A stretch of 64,000 bases of DNA, taken from the NCBI GenBank assembly GCA_963755085.1, contig CAVWIN010000027.1:1-64000 (forward strand), read 5' to 3'. Made by a program: the position numbers and the translations under genes. Source of the DNA: JACVRM01 sp963755085. Its GTDB lineage: Bacteria > Actinomycetota > Thermoleophilia > Gaiellales > Gaiellaceae. The notes beneath the pieces were generated by a model. That model was given only the letters and a program-made list of their open reading frames with translations, did no database searches and had not been told where the DNA came from. Shown piece after piece: positions 35,859-44,331 of this stretch; positions within the stretch are counted from its first letter, which is position 1, and each line of letters begins with the position of its first letter.

Positions 35859-37273
35859 GCGCGCGCGTCGGCGTCTTCGGCATCGGCCTGGCGGCGTACT
35901 GGCCGCAGTTCGAGGGGCTGCACGAGCGGCTCCAGGGCTACCAGCGCGGGCTCGAGCAGGGGCTCGCCGGGCTCGGCGCCGACGTCGTCTCGGCGGGGCT
36001 GGTCGACACGCCCGAGCGCGCCCGCGAGGCGGGCGACGAGCTGGCCGGCGTCGACCTCGTGATGCTCTACACGGCGACGTACGCGACGTCGTCGCAGGTG
36101 CTGCCCGTCGTGCAGGCGGCGAAGGCGCCGGTCGTGATCCTCAACCTGCAGCCGACCCGGTCGCTCGACTACGAGGCGATGACGACGGGGGAGTGGCTCG
36201 CGAACTGCTCGGCGTGCTGCGTCCCCGAGCTGGCCGGCGCGTTCACGCGGGCACGGATCCCGTACCGGACGATCACTGGGACGCTGCTCGACGGCGACCC
36301 GGCCTGGGCGGCGATGGGGGAGTGGGTGGAGGCGGCGCGCGCCGTCCGCGAGCTGCGCCGGGCGCGGTTCGGCTTCCTCGGCCACACGTATCCCGGGATG
36401 CTCGACATGTACTCGGACTTCACGCAGGTGTCCGCGCAGGCGGGGCCGCACATCGAGGTGCTGGAGATGGACGACCTGGTCGCCCGGGTCGAGGCGGCGT
36501 CGGTCGCGGAGATCGAGCGCAAGGGCGACGAGATCCGGGAGCTGTTCGACCTCGCCGAGCCCGCGGGCGACCCGATCGCCGACGAGATCTCGCCGGAGCA
36601 GTGGGACTGGTCGGCCCGCGTGGCGGTCGGGCTGGACCGGCTCGTCGACGACTTCGCGCTGAACGGCCTGACCTACTACTACCGCGGCCTCGACGACAAC
36701 GTCTTCGAGCGCGTGGCGGCCGGGCTGATCGTCGGCAACTCGCTGCTGACGGCGCGCGGCGTGCCGGCGTCGGGCGAGGGCGACCTGAAGACGAACCTCG
36801 CGATGTTCCTGCTCGACCGCCTGGGCGCGGGCGGCTCGTATACCGAGTTCTACGCGCTCGACTTCGACGAGGAGTTCGTGCTGATGGGCCACGACGGCCC
36901 GGCGCACATCGCGATCGCCGACGGCCGCCCGGTGGTGCGGGCGCTCAAGCTGTACCACGGCAAGGCGGGGGCGGGCCTCTCGGTTGAGATGAAGGTGCGG
37001 CTCGGCCCGGTGACGATCCTCGGCATGACGCAGACCGCCGACGGGCGGCTGAAGCTGATCGCCGCCGAGGGCGAGTCGATCCCCGGCCCGACGTTCCGGA
37101 TCGGCAACACGAACTCGCGGCTGCGCTTCTCACTGGGGCCCGGGCCGTTCATGGACGCCTGGTGCGCCGAAGGGCCGACGCACCACGTCGCGCTCGGCGT
37201 CGGGCACCAGCTGGGGCGGATCCGGAAGGTCGCGGACCTGCTCGGGCTCGAGCTCGCCGTCGTCGGCTACTGA
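35855..37273 (+). CDS. L-arabinose/L-fucose isomerase-family protein
   Basis: A 472-residue protein distantly related to L-arabinose and L-fucose isomerases: N-terminal VGVFGIGLAAYWPQFEGL, VMLYTATYATSSQVLP, the FGFLGHTYPGMLDMYSDF segment, and a C-terminal beta-barrel part with GPTHHVALGVGHQ. It is the last gene of the rha operon (ATGA overlap with rhaQ). rhaI already supplies rhamnose isomerase, so this may act on a second deoxy-sugar taken up by the same system, or be a backup isomerase. The start is ATG 35855. The end overlaps the convergent regulator gene by 7 bp. Confidence 0.75.
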   Translation: MSARVGVFGIGLAAYWPQFEGLHERLQGYQRGLEQGLAGLGADVVSAGLVDTPERAREAGDELAGVDLVMLYTATYATSSQVLPVVQAAKAPVVILNLQPTRSLDYEAMTTGEWLANCSACCVPELAGAFTRARIPYRTITGTLLDGDPAWAAMGEWVEAARAVRELRRARFGFLGHTYPGMLDMYSDFTQVSAQAGPHIEVLEMDDLVARVEAASVAEIERKGDEIRELFDLAEPAGDPIADEISPEQWDWSARVAVGLDRLVDDFALNGLTYYYRGLDDNVFERVAAGLIVGNSLLTARGVPASGEGDLKTNLAMFLLDRLGAGGSYTEFYALDFDEEFVLMGHDGPAHIAIADGRPVVRALKLYHGKAGAGLSVEMKVRLGPVTILGMTQTADGRLKLIAAEGESIPGPTFRIGNTNSRLRFSLGPGPFMDAWCAEGPTHHVALGVGHQLGRIRKVADLLGLELAVVGY

Positions 37274-39073
37274 TCCACGGCCGCCCAGACGCGGCCGTGC
37301 CCGACCGCGAGCGCCGAGACCGGCCCGCCGACGTGCACCGTCCGCGTCACCGTCGTCGTCCCCGGGTCGACGCGCGAGACGGTGCCGTCGAGCGTCCCCA
37401 CCCAGACGGCGCCGAGGCCGAACGCGACACTGACGGGCCTGCCGGGCACGCTCGCCGTCGCCGCGACCTGCAGCGTCCGCGGCGCGACCGCGACCACCTC
37501 GTGCGCGTAGGGCGCGGTCGCCCACACGAAGCCGTTGCCGCTCGCCGCCTGCTCGGGGAGCGCCGTCCCGCCGAAGCCGTTGGGGGCGTCCGGGTCGACC
37601 GTGACCGAGTTCGTGGCGCCGGTGCGGAGGTCGAGCCGGTCGAGCGTCCCGCGGCCCGCCGACCACAGTGCGCCGGCCGCGTAGGTGAACGGGCCCCCGG
37701 GGGCCGGCGAGGCCCGCGGGCTCGCGCCGTGCATGTCCGTCGGCCGAGATGCGGAAGAGCGACGGCGGGGTTCCCGGCGGTGGCCCAGATGCCGTGGTCG
37801 CCGATCAGCCCCGTGACGCCGCGCGGCACGGGCCGTCCGCCGGACTCGGACGGCTCGAGCCCGAGGGAGATCGGCGTCGAAAGCTCGGTCGCAGGGTCGA
37901 TGCGGAGCAGGCCGCGGTCCGACCCGACCCAGAGGGCGCCGTCTCCGTAGGCGACCGAGTTCGCGGAGGTGCCGACGCCGACCGTGCGTGTGCTGCAGCG
38001 TGCGCGGGTCGATCCGGGTCACGGTGCCGTCGCCGCCGTTCAGCGCCCACACTGCGGGTGCGCCGACGGCGAGCGCCGACGGCCGGTCGCCGACGCGCAC
38101 GGCCGAGACGAGCCGGCCGCCGGTGTCGAGCACGGCGACCGAGTTGGGCGCGGCGGAGACGCTGCCGCCCCCGCGGAGCTGATGGGCGGCAACGAGGACG
38201 CCGGCAACGGCGAGCACGACGACGGCTGCTGCGACCGCGGCCGGCCGGCGGGAGTGGCGCGCCGGCGGCCGCTGGCGTCCGGCAGGGCCGCGAGCTCCAG
38301 ATCGCTGTCGTGGCGCAGAATCGCCTGCTCGAGCTTGCGCAGCCGCGGCGAGGGCTCCAGGCCGAGCTCGTCACTGAGCGCCCGGCGGCCCGACTGGTAC
38401 AGGTCGAGTGCGTCCGTCTGGCGCCCGCAGCGGTAGAGGGCGAGCATGGCGAGCTCGCGGAGCCGGTCGCGGCGGGGCTCCTCTGCGACCTGGTGCTCGA
38501 GCTCCGCCGCGACCTCCGCATGGTGTCCGAGGTCGAGCTCGGCCTCGAACCAGTCCTCGAGCGCCTCGAGCCGGAGCTCGCCGAAGCGCGAGCGCTCGGC
38601 CGCGACGAACGCGAGCGGGGCCAGGCCGTCGAGCAGGTCGCCGCGCCAGAGGCCGAGCGCCTCGGAGAGCAGCGGCGCCGCTCGTGCCGGGTCGCGTTCG
38701 TGCAGGACGCGCCGCCCCTCGGCGGCGAGCGCACGGAACCGCAGCGCATCGAGCTCGTCGGTCTCGAGGTGGAGCACGTAGCCGTTTCCGTGCGTGGTCA
38801 GCCGCTCGCGCCCGGCCCCGGCCTCGTCGAGCAGCTTCCGCGCCCTGGAGACGTGCATCTGGAGCGAGGCGGCCGCGGGCGCGGCGGGTCGTCGTCCCAG
38901 AGCGCGTCGACGAGCCGGTCGCGCGAGACGACCTCGTCGGCGTGGAGCGCGAGCAGCGCGAGCACCGCCGCCGGCTTCTCGCCCGCGGGCCGCACCGTTC
39001 CGTCCGGGCCGGCGATCTCGAGCGGTCCGAGCAGCCGCAGATCCAGCCTTGCCGATCGCGCCGCGAGCGTCAC
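37267..39073 (-). pseudogene. AfsR/SARP-type regulator with C-terminal membrane helix and propeller (five frame breaks)
   Basis: Read in pieces, the product is about 600 residues. It has a SARP winged helix (LDLRLLGPLEIAGPDGTVR, SRDRLVDALWDDDPP), a bacterial transcriptional activator domain (DALRFRALAAEGRRVL to GLEPSPRLRKLEQAIL), one membrane helix (VAAAVVVLAVAGVLVAAHQ), and a YVTN-like propeller (RIDPRTLQ, GALWVGSDRG, GAVWVGTLDG repeats). The start is GTG 39073; the TAG is at 37267-37269. Frame changes are needed near 38883, 38240, 37986, 37755 and 37700. This is many for one gene, so real decay is possible. The same single-base pattern elsewhere in the window makes sequencing error an equal candidate. 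Confidence 0.72.
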
Positions 39074-39137
39074 CTCGTTGCGATTGTAAAGCGGACTTTG
39101 GCCGCGTTTTGGCGCGATTTTTCCGCTCGGGCCCATC

Positions 39138-40265
39138 GTGCACGGCGTGAGAGCGCTTCTGATCGTCGCCGTCGCCGCCGCGCTCGTCGCCGCGGCCGGC
39201 ACCGAGGACCGTGCGGCACCGGCCGGGCCTGCGTGCACCAGTGCGAAGGTGGGAGGCAAGCGCGTCTGCCTCACGACGGGCGCCAAATGCTCGGCGAAGT
39301 ATGCGAGCGTCTACAAGGCCCACGGCTTCCAGTGCAAGAAGGGCCGCCTCGCGAAGATCCCGAAGCCGAAGCCGACGACACCGGCGATCGGAACGGTGGT
39401 CGCGAAGATCCCGCTTGCGGACTCGGGCTGGATGCTCGCCGCAGGGGACGGATCCGTCTGGGTCGCGGCCCTGAACAGCGACGTGCTCCGCGTCGATCCG
39501 GAGAAGGCGGGGGTGACGGCCACGATCCCCTCCGCGCCGGATCAGGAGTTCGCGTCCTGGATCACCGTCGGCGACGGCTCGCTGTGGATCTCGAACTGGA
39601 CCGACAGCACGGTGTGGCGCGTGGACACGGCCACGAACGTCCGCACGGCGACGATCCCGGTCCCGACCGCGCCGCAGGGCGTCTCGGTGGGCCCGAGCGG
39701 TGTGTGGGTCGCGTCGCATCGCGGCCGCCCGACCGGCTCGCTGACGCGCATCGATCCCGCGACGAACACCGTCTCCCTCAGCGTCCCTGCCGGCGCTGCG
39801 CAGGACTGCTGCGGGCCCGAGGGCATCGCTGCCACCTCGACCGCCGTCTGGAGCACGGTTCCCAACCTGAACGCCATCGTGCGGCTGGACCCGGTGACCG
39901 GCACCGTCGTGGCGTCCATTCCGGCGACCGACGTCTGCGGGGGAGTCGTGCCCACCGACGACGCCGTCTGGGTCGTGGGCTGTAGCAACAACGTCTATCG
40001 GATCAACCCGAGCACGAACACGATGGCGGCGAGGATCCTGGCTTCCGGCACCGTCACGGACGTCGCGGTCGGTTTCGGAGCGGTCTGGGCGCTGGCGCAC
40101 TCGCTCGATCCGCTCTCGACCGCTGGGACGCTCGTCCGCATCGACCCGGCGACGAACCGCGTCGTCGGCACGCTCGCCGTGGCCGACGCCTACGGCCTCT
40201 GTGTGCTCGGCGACTCGGTCTACGTCGGCAGCGGGCACACGCTGCTGCGCATCCGCCCGAGCTAG
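39138..40265 (+). CDS. secreted YVTN/NHL-type beta-propeller protein
   Basis: A 375-residue protein starting at GTG 39138 with a short signal peptide (VRALLIVAVAAALVAAAG). A Cys-rich segment follows (CTSAKVGGKRVCL, GFQCKKGRL), seen at the N-terminus of other secreted proteins of this group. Residues 85-375 are propeller repeats of the GDGSVWVAAL / RVDPATN type, like virginiamycin-B-lyase-fold proteins. It closely resembles the propeller part of the SARP gene next door, from which it diverges (64-bp gap), suggesting a duplicated domain. Ligand and function are unknown. Confidence 0.72.
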   Translation: MHGVRALLIVAVAAALVAAAGTEDRAAPAGPACTSAKVGGKRVCLTTGAKCSAKYASVYKAHGFQCKKGRLAKIPKPKPTTPAIGTVVAKIPLADSGWMLAAGDGSVWVAALNSDVLRVDPEKAGVTATIPSAPDQEFASWITVGDGSLWISNWTDSTVWRVDTATNVRTATIPVPTAPQGVSVGPSGVWVASHRGRPTGSLTRIDPATNTVSLSVPAGAAQDCCGPEGIAATSTAVWSTVPNLNAIVRLDPVTGTVVASIPATDVCGGVVPTDDAVWVVGCSNNVYRINPSTNTMAARILASGTVTDVAVGFGAVWALAHSLDPLSTAGTLVRIDPATNRVVGTLAVADAYGLCVLGDSVYVGSGHTLLRIRPS

Positions 40266-40289
40266 CGACGCGCGGGCCGCGCGGCCGCC

Positions 40290-40595
40290 TCACGCCGCGC
40301 TGCCGCCTCTGCGCGGTACACCTGTGGCACGCCGTGCGCTCCCGCGTGCTGAGCGCCGGCTCTCGTTCGGGTTGCACTCGAGCGGGCTCCGCTCGGCGCG
40401 GATGGCGGCGAGCAGGCCGTTCAACGAGAAGTAGTAGTGGCGGTTCGTCGCGATCGCGGGCGAGAACTTGCCTGCCTTCCAGCTCCATACGACCTTGCCG
40501 TCGGCAAGGCGTGCGGCATACGCGTGCTGCTCCAGCGTCGCGAAGAACACGAGCGGCCCGATGACGACCGGGGCGCCGAGAATCCGGCCGCCCAC
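40290..40595 (-). pseudogene. fragment of a PQQ-like beta-propeller protein
   Basis: The frame from GTG 40595 reads GGRILGAPVVIGPLVFFATL, then ADGKVVWSWKAGKFSPAIAT and HYYFSLNGLLAAIRA. These are typical blades of a PQQ-like propeller C-terminus. The N-terminal part of such a protein is absent upstream, where the response-regulator promoter lies, and the tail after IRA is unconserved. It is a remnant of a longer secreted protein. Confidence 0.6.
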
Positions 40596-40610
40596 GTGGC
40601 TCTCCCGAAC

Positions 40611-40627
40611 CTGAGAGCTCGCTGAGA
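40611..40627 (-). promoter_or_regulatory. 11-bp-period direct repeat upstream of the response regulator gene
   Basis: CTGAGA at 40611-40616 and again at 40622-40627 (TCTCAG-N5-TCTCAG on the minus strand). An 11-bp period is what OmpR-family dimers bind. Related repeats precede both secreted-protein genes downstream. It lies about 50-66 bp before the response regulator start and is likely autoregulatory. Confidence 0.5.
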
Positions 40628-40676
40628 ATGCCCGGAATCACAGGCGATTCACAGATTCGTGGGAGAGTCTGGGGCC

Positions 40677-41384
40677 ATGGCATTCAACGCCGCACCCAGC
40701 ACACCGCGCCGCGTCCTCGTCGTGGACGACGAACCGTCGATCGTCGACGCGGTGGCGACCGCGTTCCGCTACGAGGGCTACGAGGTCGACCAGGCCTATA
40801 CCGGCCGCGAGGCCCTCGAGATGGTCATCCGCGACGAACCCGACCTGATCGTGCTCGACTGGATGCTTCCCGACATCGAGGGCATCGAGGTCGGCCGGCG
40901 ACTCCGCGCCCGCGGGTACCGCACCGCCGTCCTGTTCCTCACTGCGAAGGACGCGACCGAGAACAAGGTCGAGGCGCTGCGCGTCGGCGGCGACGACTAC
41001 GTGACCAAGCCGTTCAGCCTGGCCGAGGTCGTTGCGCGTGCGCAGGCGATCCTGCGCCGCACGGCCGGCGACCTGCCCGGCGACGTGCTGACCTTCTCCG
41101 ACCTCACCCTGGACGAGGCGCGGCACGAGGTCACGCGCGGCGACGAGGCGATCACGCTCACCGCAACGGAGTTCAGCCTCCTGCGCTACTTCATGCTCAA
41201 CCCTCGGCGCGTGCTCTCCAAGGCCCAGATCCTCCAGAACGTGTGGCGCTACGACTTCGGCGGGAACGCGAACGTGGTGGAGACCTACGTCAGCTACCTC
41301 CGGCGCAAGCTCGACGCGTCGGGGCCGCCGCTGATCAAGACGGTCCGTCAGGCCGGATACATGCTCGACGCGCGGCAGGAGTGA
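40677..41384 (+). CDS. OmpR-family response regulator
   Basis: A 235-residue two-component response regulator. The receiver domain (residues 10-125) has the acidic pair (VVDDE), the phospho-acceptor Asp in LIVLDWMLPD, the Thr in FLTAKD, and Lys in YVTKPF. The C-terminal winged helix (135-235) ends in the family motif ETYVSYLRRKLD followed by VRQAGYML. ATG 40677 is chosen over GTG 40659 because the residues before it are not conserved. The gene overlaps the sensor kinase gene by 4 bp (GTGA). Confidence 0.92.
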   Translation: MAFNAAPSTPRRVLVVDDEPSIVDAVATAFRYEGYEVDQAYTGREALEMVIRDEPDLIVLDWMLPDIEGIEVGRRLRARGYRTAVLFLTAKDATENKVEALRVGGDDYVTKPFSLAEVVARAQAILRRTAGDLPGDVLTFSDLTLDEARHEVTRGDEAITLTATEFSLLRYFMLNPRRVLSKAQILQNVWRYDFGGNANVVETYVSYLRRKLDASGPPLIKTVRQAGYMLDARQE

Positions 41385-42841
41385 TCGGCCGGCTCTCGCT
41401 GAAGGCGCGGCTCATCCTCGGCGTGATCGTCCTCGCCGGGGTCGGGCTCGCCGCGGCCGACGTCGCCACGTACGCGTCGCTGCACTCCTTCCTGATCCAG
41501 CGGACGGATCAGTCGCTCCAGGACAACCATCCCGACCTCGCGAACGTGGTGGGCAACTGCCAACGGGGCGGCGGGGGCGGTCCCCCGGGCGGTGGCCACG
41601 GCGGGCCGCCGGGGAACACCTTCGCGCGGCTCCAGGCGCCGAACGGCCAGGTGTGCAGCGTTGCGCCCCAGACCCTGTCGGGCACCACCCCGTCGCCGCC
41701 GAAGTGGCCGTCGACATCCGGTCTCGGGTTCGGCGACGACAACGCGAAGTACTTCACCGTCTCGTCGCAGGATGGGAAGAGCCGCTACCGCGTGCGCGCG
41801 GAGCTCGAGCGCGGCGGCGGCGTCCTGCTGACCGCGGCGTCACTCTCGGACGTCGACGCGACGCTCCGGCGCCTGCTGGTGATCGAGCTGCTCGTGACTG
41901 CGTCGGTGCTCCTCGGCATCGTCGCGCTCGGCGTCTGGGTCGTGCGCCTCGGCCTGCGCCCGCTCACGGCGATCGAAGCAACGGCGGCGGCGATCGCGGC
42001 CGGGGACCTCTCGCGGCGCGTCGAGCGCGCCGAGCCGAATACCGAGGTCGGGCGGCTCGGGATGGCGCTGAACACCATGCTCACCCAGATCCAGACGGCC
42101 TTCAACGCGACGGCGGCCTCGGAGGCGCGTCTGCGCCGCTTCGTCGCCGACGCTTCCCACGAGCTGCGCACGCCGCTCGCGGCGGTGCGCGCCTACGCCG
42201 AGCTCTTCGGCCGCGGTGCGAACAGCCGGCCCGACGACCTCGAGCGCTCGATGACCGGCATCGAACGCGAGTCGCGGCGCATGAGCCTGCTCGTCGACGA
42301 CCTGCTCCTGCTCGCGCGCCTCGACGAGGGGCGCCCGCTCGAGCACCAGCCGGTCGGCCTCGCCGAGCTCGTCGCCGAGGCGGTGGAGACGGCGACGACG
42401 CTCGAGCCCGGCCGGCCGATCGAGCTGAGCACCGAGGAGGCCGTCGTGGACGGCGATCACGACCGCCTGCGCCAGGTCGTCGACAACCTGCTCGCCAACG
42501 TGCGGGCGCACACACCGCCCGGCGCGCCCGCCACGGTGCGCGTCCTGCGGAGCGGAGCCTCCGCGGTGATCGAGGTCGAGGACACCGGCCCGGGCATGGA
42601 GCCGGAGCAGGCCGCGCGCATGTTCGAGCGCTTCTACCGCGCCGACCCTGCACGCGCGCGGGCGCGCGGCGGAACCGGCCTCGGGCTCTCCATCGTCGCC
42701 GCCGTCGCCGAGGCGCACGGCGGCTTGGCAACCGCGGTCTGCGAACCGGGAGCCGGGACGACGGTGCGGGTCACGTTGCCCCTGGCGGCGACGACGGAGG
42801 ACGCGCCGGATGCGCCGCCGCTAATCCATACGACCACCTAA
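41381..42841 (+). CDS. sensor histidine kinase
   Basis: A 486-residue membrane kinase, partner of the regulator upstream. TM1 lies at about residues 10-30 and TM2 at 165-190; between them is a ~130-residue extracytoplasmic sensor with an odd Gly/Pro/His-rich insert near residues 60-75 (CQRGGGGGPPGGGHGG). Then come HAMP (195-245), the HisKA phosphorylation box ASHELRTPLAAV, N-box DNLLANVRAHTP, G1 DTGPGM, F-box FERFYR, and G2 GGTGLGLSI. The layout matches class I kinases of the MprB/TcrY kind. The signal is unknown; the insert may bind metal. Confidence 0.92.
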   Translation: MIGRLSLKARLILGVIVLAGVGLAAADVATYASLHSFLIQRTDQSLQDNHPDLANVVGNCQRGGGGGPPGGGHGGPPGNTFARLQAPNGQVCSVAPQTLSGTTPSPPKWPSTSGLGFGDDNAKYFTVSSQDGKSRYRVRAELERGGGVLLTAASLSDVDATLRRLLVIELLVTASVLLGIVALGVWVVRLGLRPLTAIEATAAAIAAGDLSRRVERAEPNTEVGRLGMALNTMLTQIQTAFNATAASEARLRRFVADASHELRTPLAAVRAYAELFGRGANSRPDDLERSMTGIERESRRMSLLVDDLLLLARLDEGRPLEHQPVGLAELVAEAVETATTLEPGRPIELSTEEAVVDGDHDRLRQVVDNLLANVRAHTPPGAPATVRVLRSGASAVIEVEDTGPGMEPEQAARMFERFYRADPARARARGGTGLGLSIVAAVAEAHGGLATAVCEPGAGTTVRVTLPLAATTEDAPDAPPLIHTTT

Positions 42842-42847
42842 CTGGAC

Positions 42848-42864
42848 TCTCAGGGCTCTCCCAG
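42848..42864 (+). promoter_or_regulatory. 11-bp-period direct repeat upstream of the first secreted-protein gene
   Basis: TCTCAG at 42848-42853 and TCCCAG at 42859-42864, spaced N5, lie 66-82 bp before the ATG at 42930. One mismatch separates them from the repeat before the response regulator gene. Likely a binding site for that regulator. Confidence 0.5.
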
Positions 42865-42929
42865 GGAGCTCCAAGACCGCCGCGTTTCGATGGAACTGAA
42901 GAACGTCATCGAAACGGAGGAGGCGTCTC

Positions 42930-43598
42930 ATGACGCGATACACCAAACGACTCGGGCTGCTCACCGTTGCGGCCGCCACAGCGCTTCTCGTCGTCGGCGT
43001 CGCCACGGCGAGTGCGCACGGGCGCGGCGCCGCGACGAGCGTCAGCACGAGTGCGCTCGTCACCGAGGCAGCGAAGCAGCTCAACGCCGCGCGTGCCGAC
43101 CTCAAGGCCGCGATCGTCCAGTCGGCCGAGGACCGCGTCGACGCGGCGGTCGAGGACGAGGACATCACGTCCGACGAGGGCGACCAGCTGAAGGCCGGCA
43201 TCGAGGACAACCTCAATGTCGCGTACCAGGTCAGCCAGACCCGCACGGTCGCCGCGAACCTGAAGATCACCACCAAGGACCTGAGCGCCGGCTTCCGCGC
43301 CGCGCGCAAGGCTCTCGCGTCCAAGGCCGTCGACGCGGCGCTCTCGGGCGGCGACATCACCGCCGACCAGGCGACCGCCGCGAAGACGGCGCTCGACTCC
43401 AAGACGTTCGCCGGCTACAAGTCCGGCGGCGTCGCGAGCCTCACCGGCTACACCGGCTACGCCGACGGTCCCGGCGGCGGTGGCGGCGGCCAGTGCGGCG
43501 GCGGCGGAGCCAGCAACAGCTCATCGTCGTCGTCGAGCGACACGTCGAGCTCGGACACGACAACGGCAACCACGACGTCGTTCCGCGTGCACCGCTAG
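42930..43598 (+). CDS. secreted Gly/Ser-rich small protein
   Basis: A 222-residue exported protein with a clear signal peptide (LGLLTVAAATALLVVGVATA) and strong GGAGGAGG ribosome-binding site before ATG 42930. Residues 40-165 are helical, with two EF-hand-like or SHOCT-like acidic helix pairs (DEDITSDEGDQLKAGIEDNL; GGDITADQATAAKTAL). The tail is a Gly run (GPGGGGGGQCGGGGAS), then Ser/Thr-rich sequence, as in wall- or surface-spanning linkers. Just downstream of the kinase and preceded by the putative regulator box, it is a likely target of the two-component system. The function is unknown. Confidence 0.75.
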   Translation: MTRYTKRLGLLTVAAATALLVVGVATASAHGRGAATSVSTSALVTEAAKQLNAARADLKAAIVQSAEDRVDAAVEDEDITSDEGDQLKAGIEDNLNVAYQVSQTRTVAANLKITTKDLSAGFRAARKALASKAVDAALSGGDITADQATAAKTALDSKTFAGYKSGGVASLTGYTGYADGPGGGGGGQCGGGGASNSSSSSSSDTSSSDTTTATTTSFRVHR

Positions 43599-43622
43599 GC
43601 ACAAAGCAGCGTCCGCTTCACC

Positions 43623-43650
43623 CGAGGGCCGCCCCGCCGGGCGGCCCTCG
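43623..43650 (+). terminator. rho-independent-like terminator
   Basis: An 11-bp stem, CGAGGGCCGCC at 43623-43633 and GGCGGCCCTCG at 43640-43650, with a 6-nt loop, then ACGTTTCT. It lies 25 bp after the stop of the secreted-protein gene and separates it from the next transcription unit. Confidence 0.75.
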
Positions 43651-43656
43651 ACGTTT

Positions 43657-43674
43657 CTCACAGCGACCTCGCAG
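43657..43674 (+). promoter_or_regulatory. 11-bp-period direct repeat upstream of the second secreted-protein gene
   Basis: CTCACAG at 43657-43663 and CTCGCAG at 43668-43674 (N4 between, period 11). It lies 75-92 bp before the ATG at 43749 and resembles the boxes before the response regulator gene and the first secreted-protein gene. Confidence 0.45.
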
Positions 43675-43748
43675 CCCGTGCTCAAGGCCCCCTAAGGGCC
43701 GGTTGATTTCCTGGATGCATACACCCCGAACGAACGAAAGGAACCGAC

Positions 43749-44168
43749 ATGGGCAACAAGCTGAAGAACGGCCTCCTGGCGGTCTCGCTGATGGCGTCGG
43801 CTGCGCTCGGTGCGGCGGCGCTCGCCGGCGCCGCCTCGAACGGCGGCTCGACGATCACGACCACGCCGAGCACCCAGGCACCGAGTACCCAGGCCCCCAC
43901 CGGCGCGCCGCCCGCGAACTTCCCTGCGCATGGCACCGCCGCGCATGAAGGCCAGGAGACGGCGGTGACGGGAGCGGCGGCTGACAAGGCCAAAGCGGCC
44001 GCGGTGAAGTACCTCGGCGGCGGCACCGCCGGTGAGGTCACGACCGATATGACCGGCACCGGCTTCGAGGTGACCGTGACCAAGTCGGACGGCACCACGA
44101 CCGAGGTGCACCTGGACAGCAGCCTCAACGTCTTCCAGGGCGGGCCGGGCGGCTTCGGGCACGGCTAG
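43749..44168 (+). CDS. secreted PepSY-like protein
   Basis: A 139-residue exported protein. It has a signal peptide at residues 5-30 (NGLLAVSLMASAALGAAALA), a Thr/Pro-rich linker with a repeated STQAP unit, and a C-terminal PepSY-like domain (AVKYLGGGTAGEVTTDMTG, FEVTVTKSDGTTTEVHLD). PepSY proteins often modulate proteases or two-component sensors. ATG 43749 follows AAAGGAACC. Its position next to the kinase genes and the shared upstream repeat make it a likely regulon member, perhaps a feedback ligand for the kinase sensor. Confidence 0.75.
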   Translation: MGNKLKNGLLAVSLMASAALGAAALAGAASNGGSTITTTPSTQAPSTQAPTGAPPANFPAHGTAAHEGQETAVTGAAADKAKAAAVKYLGGGTAGEVTTDMTGTGFEVTVTKSDGTTTEVHLDSSLNVFQGGPGGFGHG

Positions 44169-44172
44169 GCAG

Positions 44173-44331
44173 CTAGCGAGCCATCAGGACCAGCAGCAGC
44201 ACCAGGAAGAACAGCATCACGACGGCGAGCACCACGAGACCGTGGTGCTCGCCGAAGTACGTCCGCTGGTACGGCAGGCTCTCGCGCCGGCGCAAAATCG
44301 GCCTGCGCCCCGGATACCCCCGCGGCGACAC
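44173..44331 (-). CDS. small single-pass membrane protein
   Basis: A 52-codon frame from GTG 44331 to TAG 44173-44175. The first 30 residues are basic and polar (RRPILRRRESLPYQRTYFGE). The last 20 are one hydrophobic helix (VVLAVVMLFFLVLLLVLMAR). Such tail-anchored small proteins are common and often missed. It is convergent with the PepSY gene, 4 bp apart. The composition argues for a real gene; the function is unknown. Confidence 0.5.
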   Translation of the reverse strand: MSPRGYPGRRPILRRRESLPYQRTYFGEHHGLVVLAVVMLFFLVLLLVLMAR

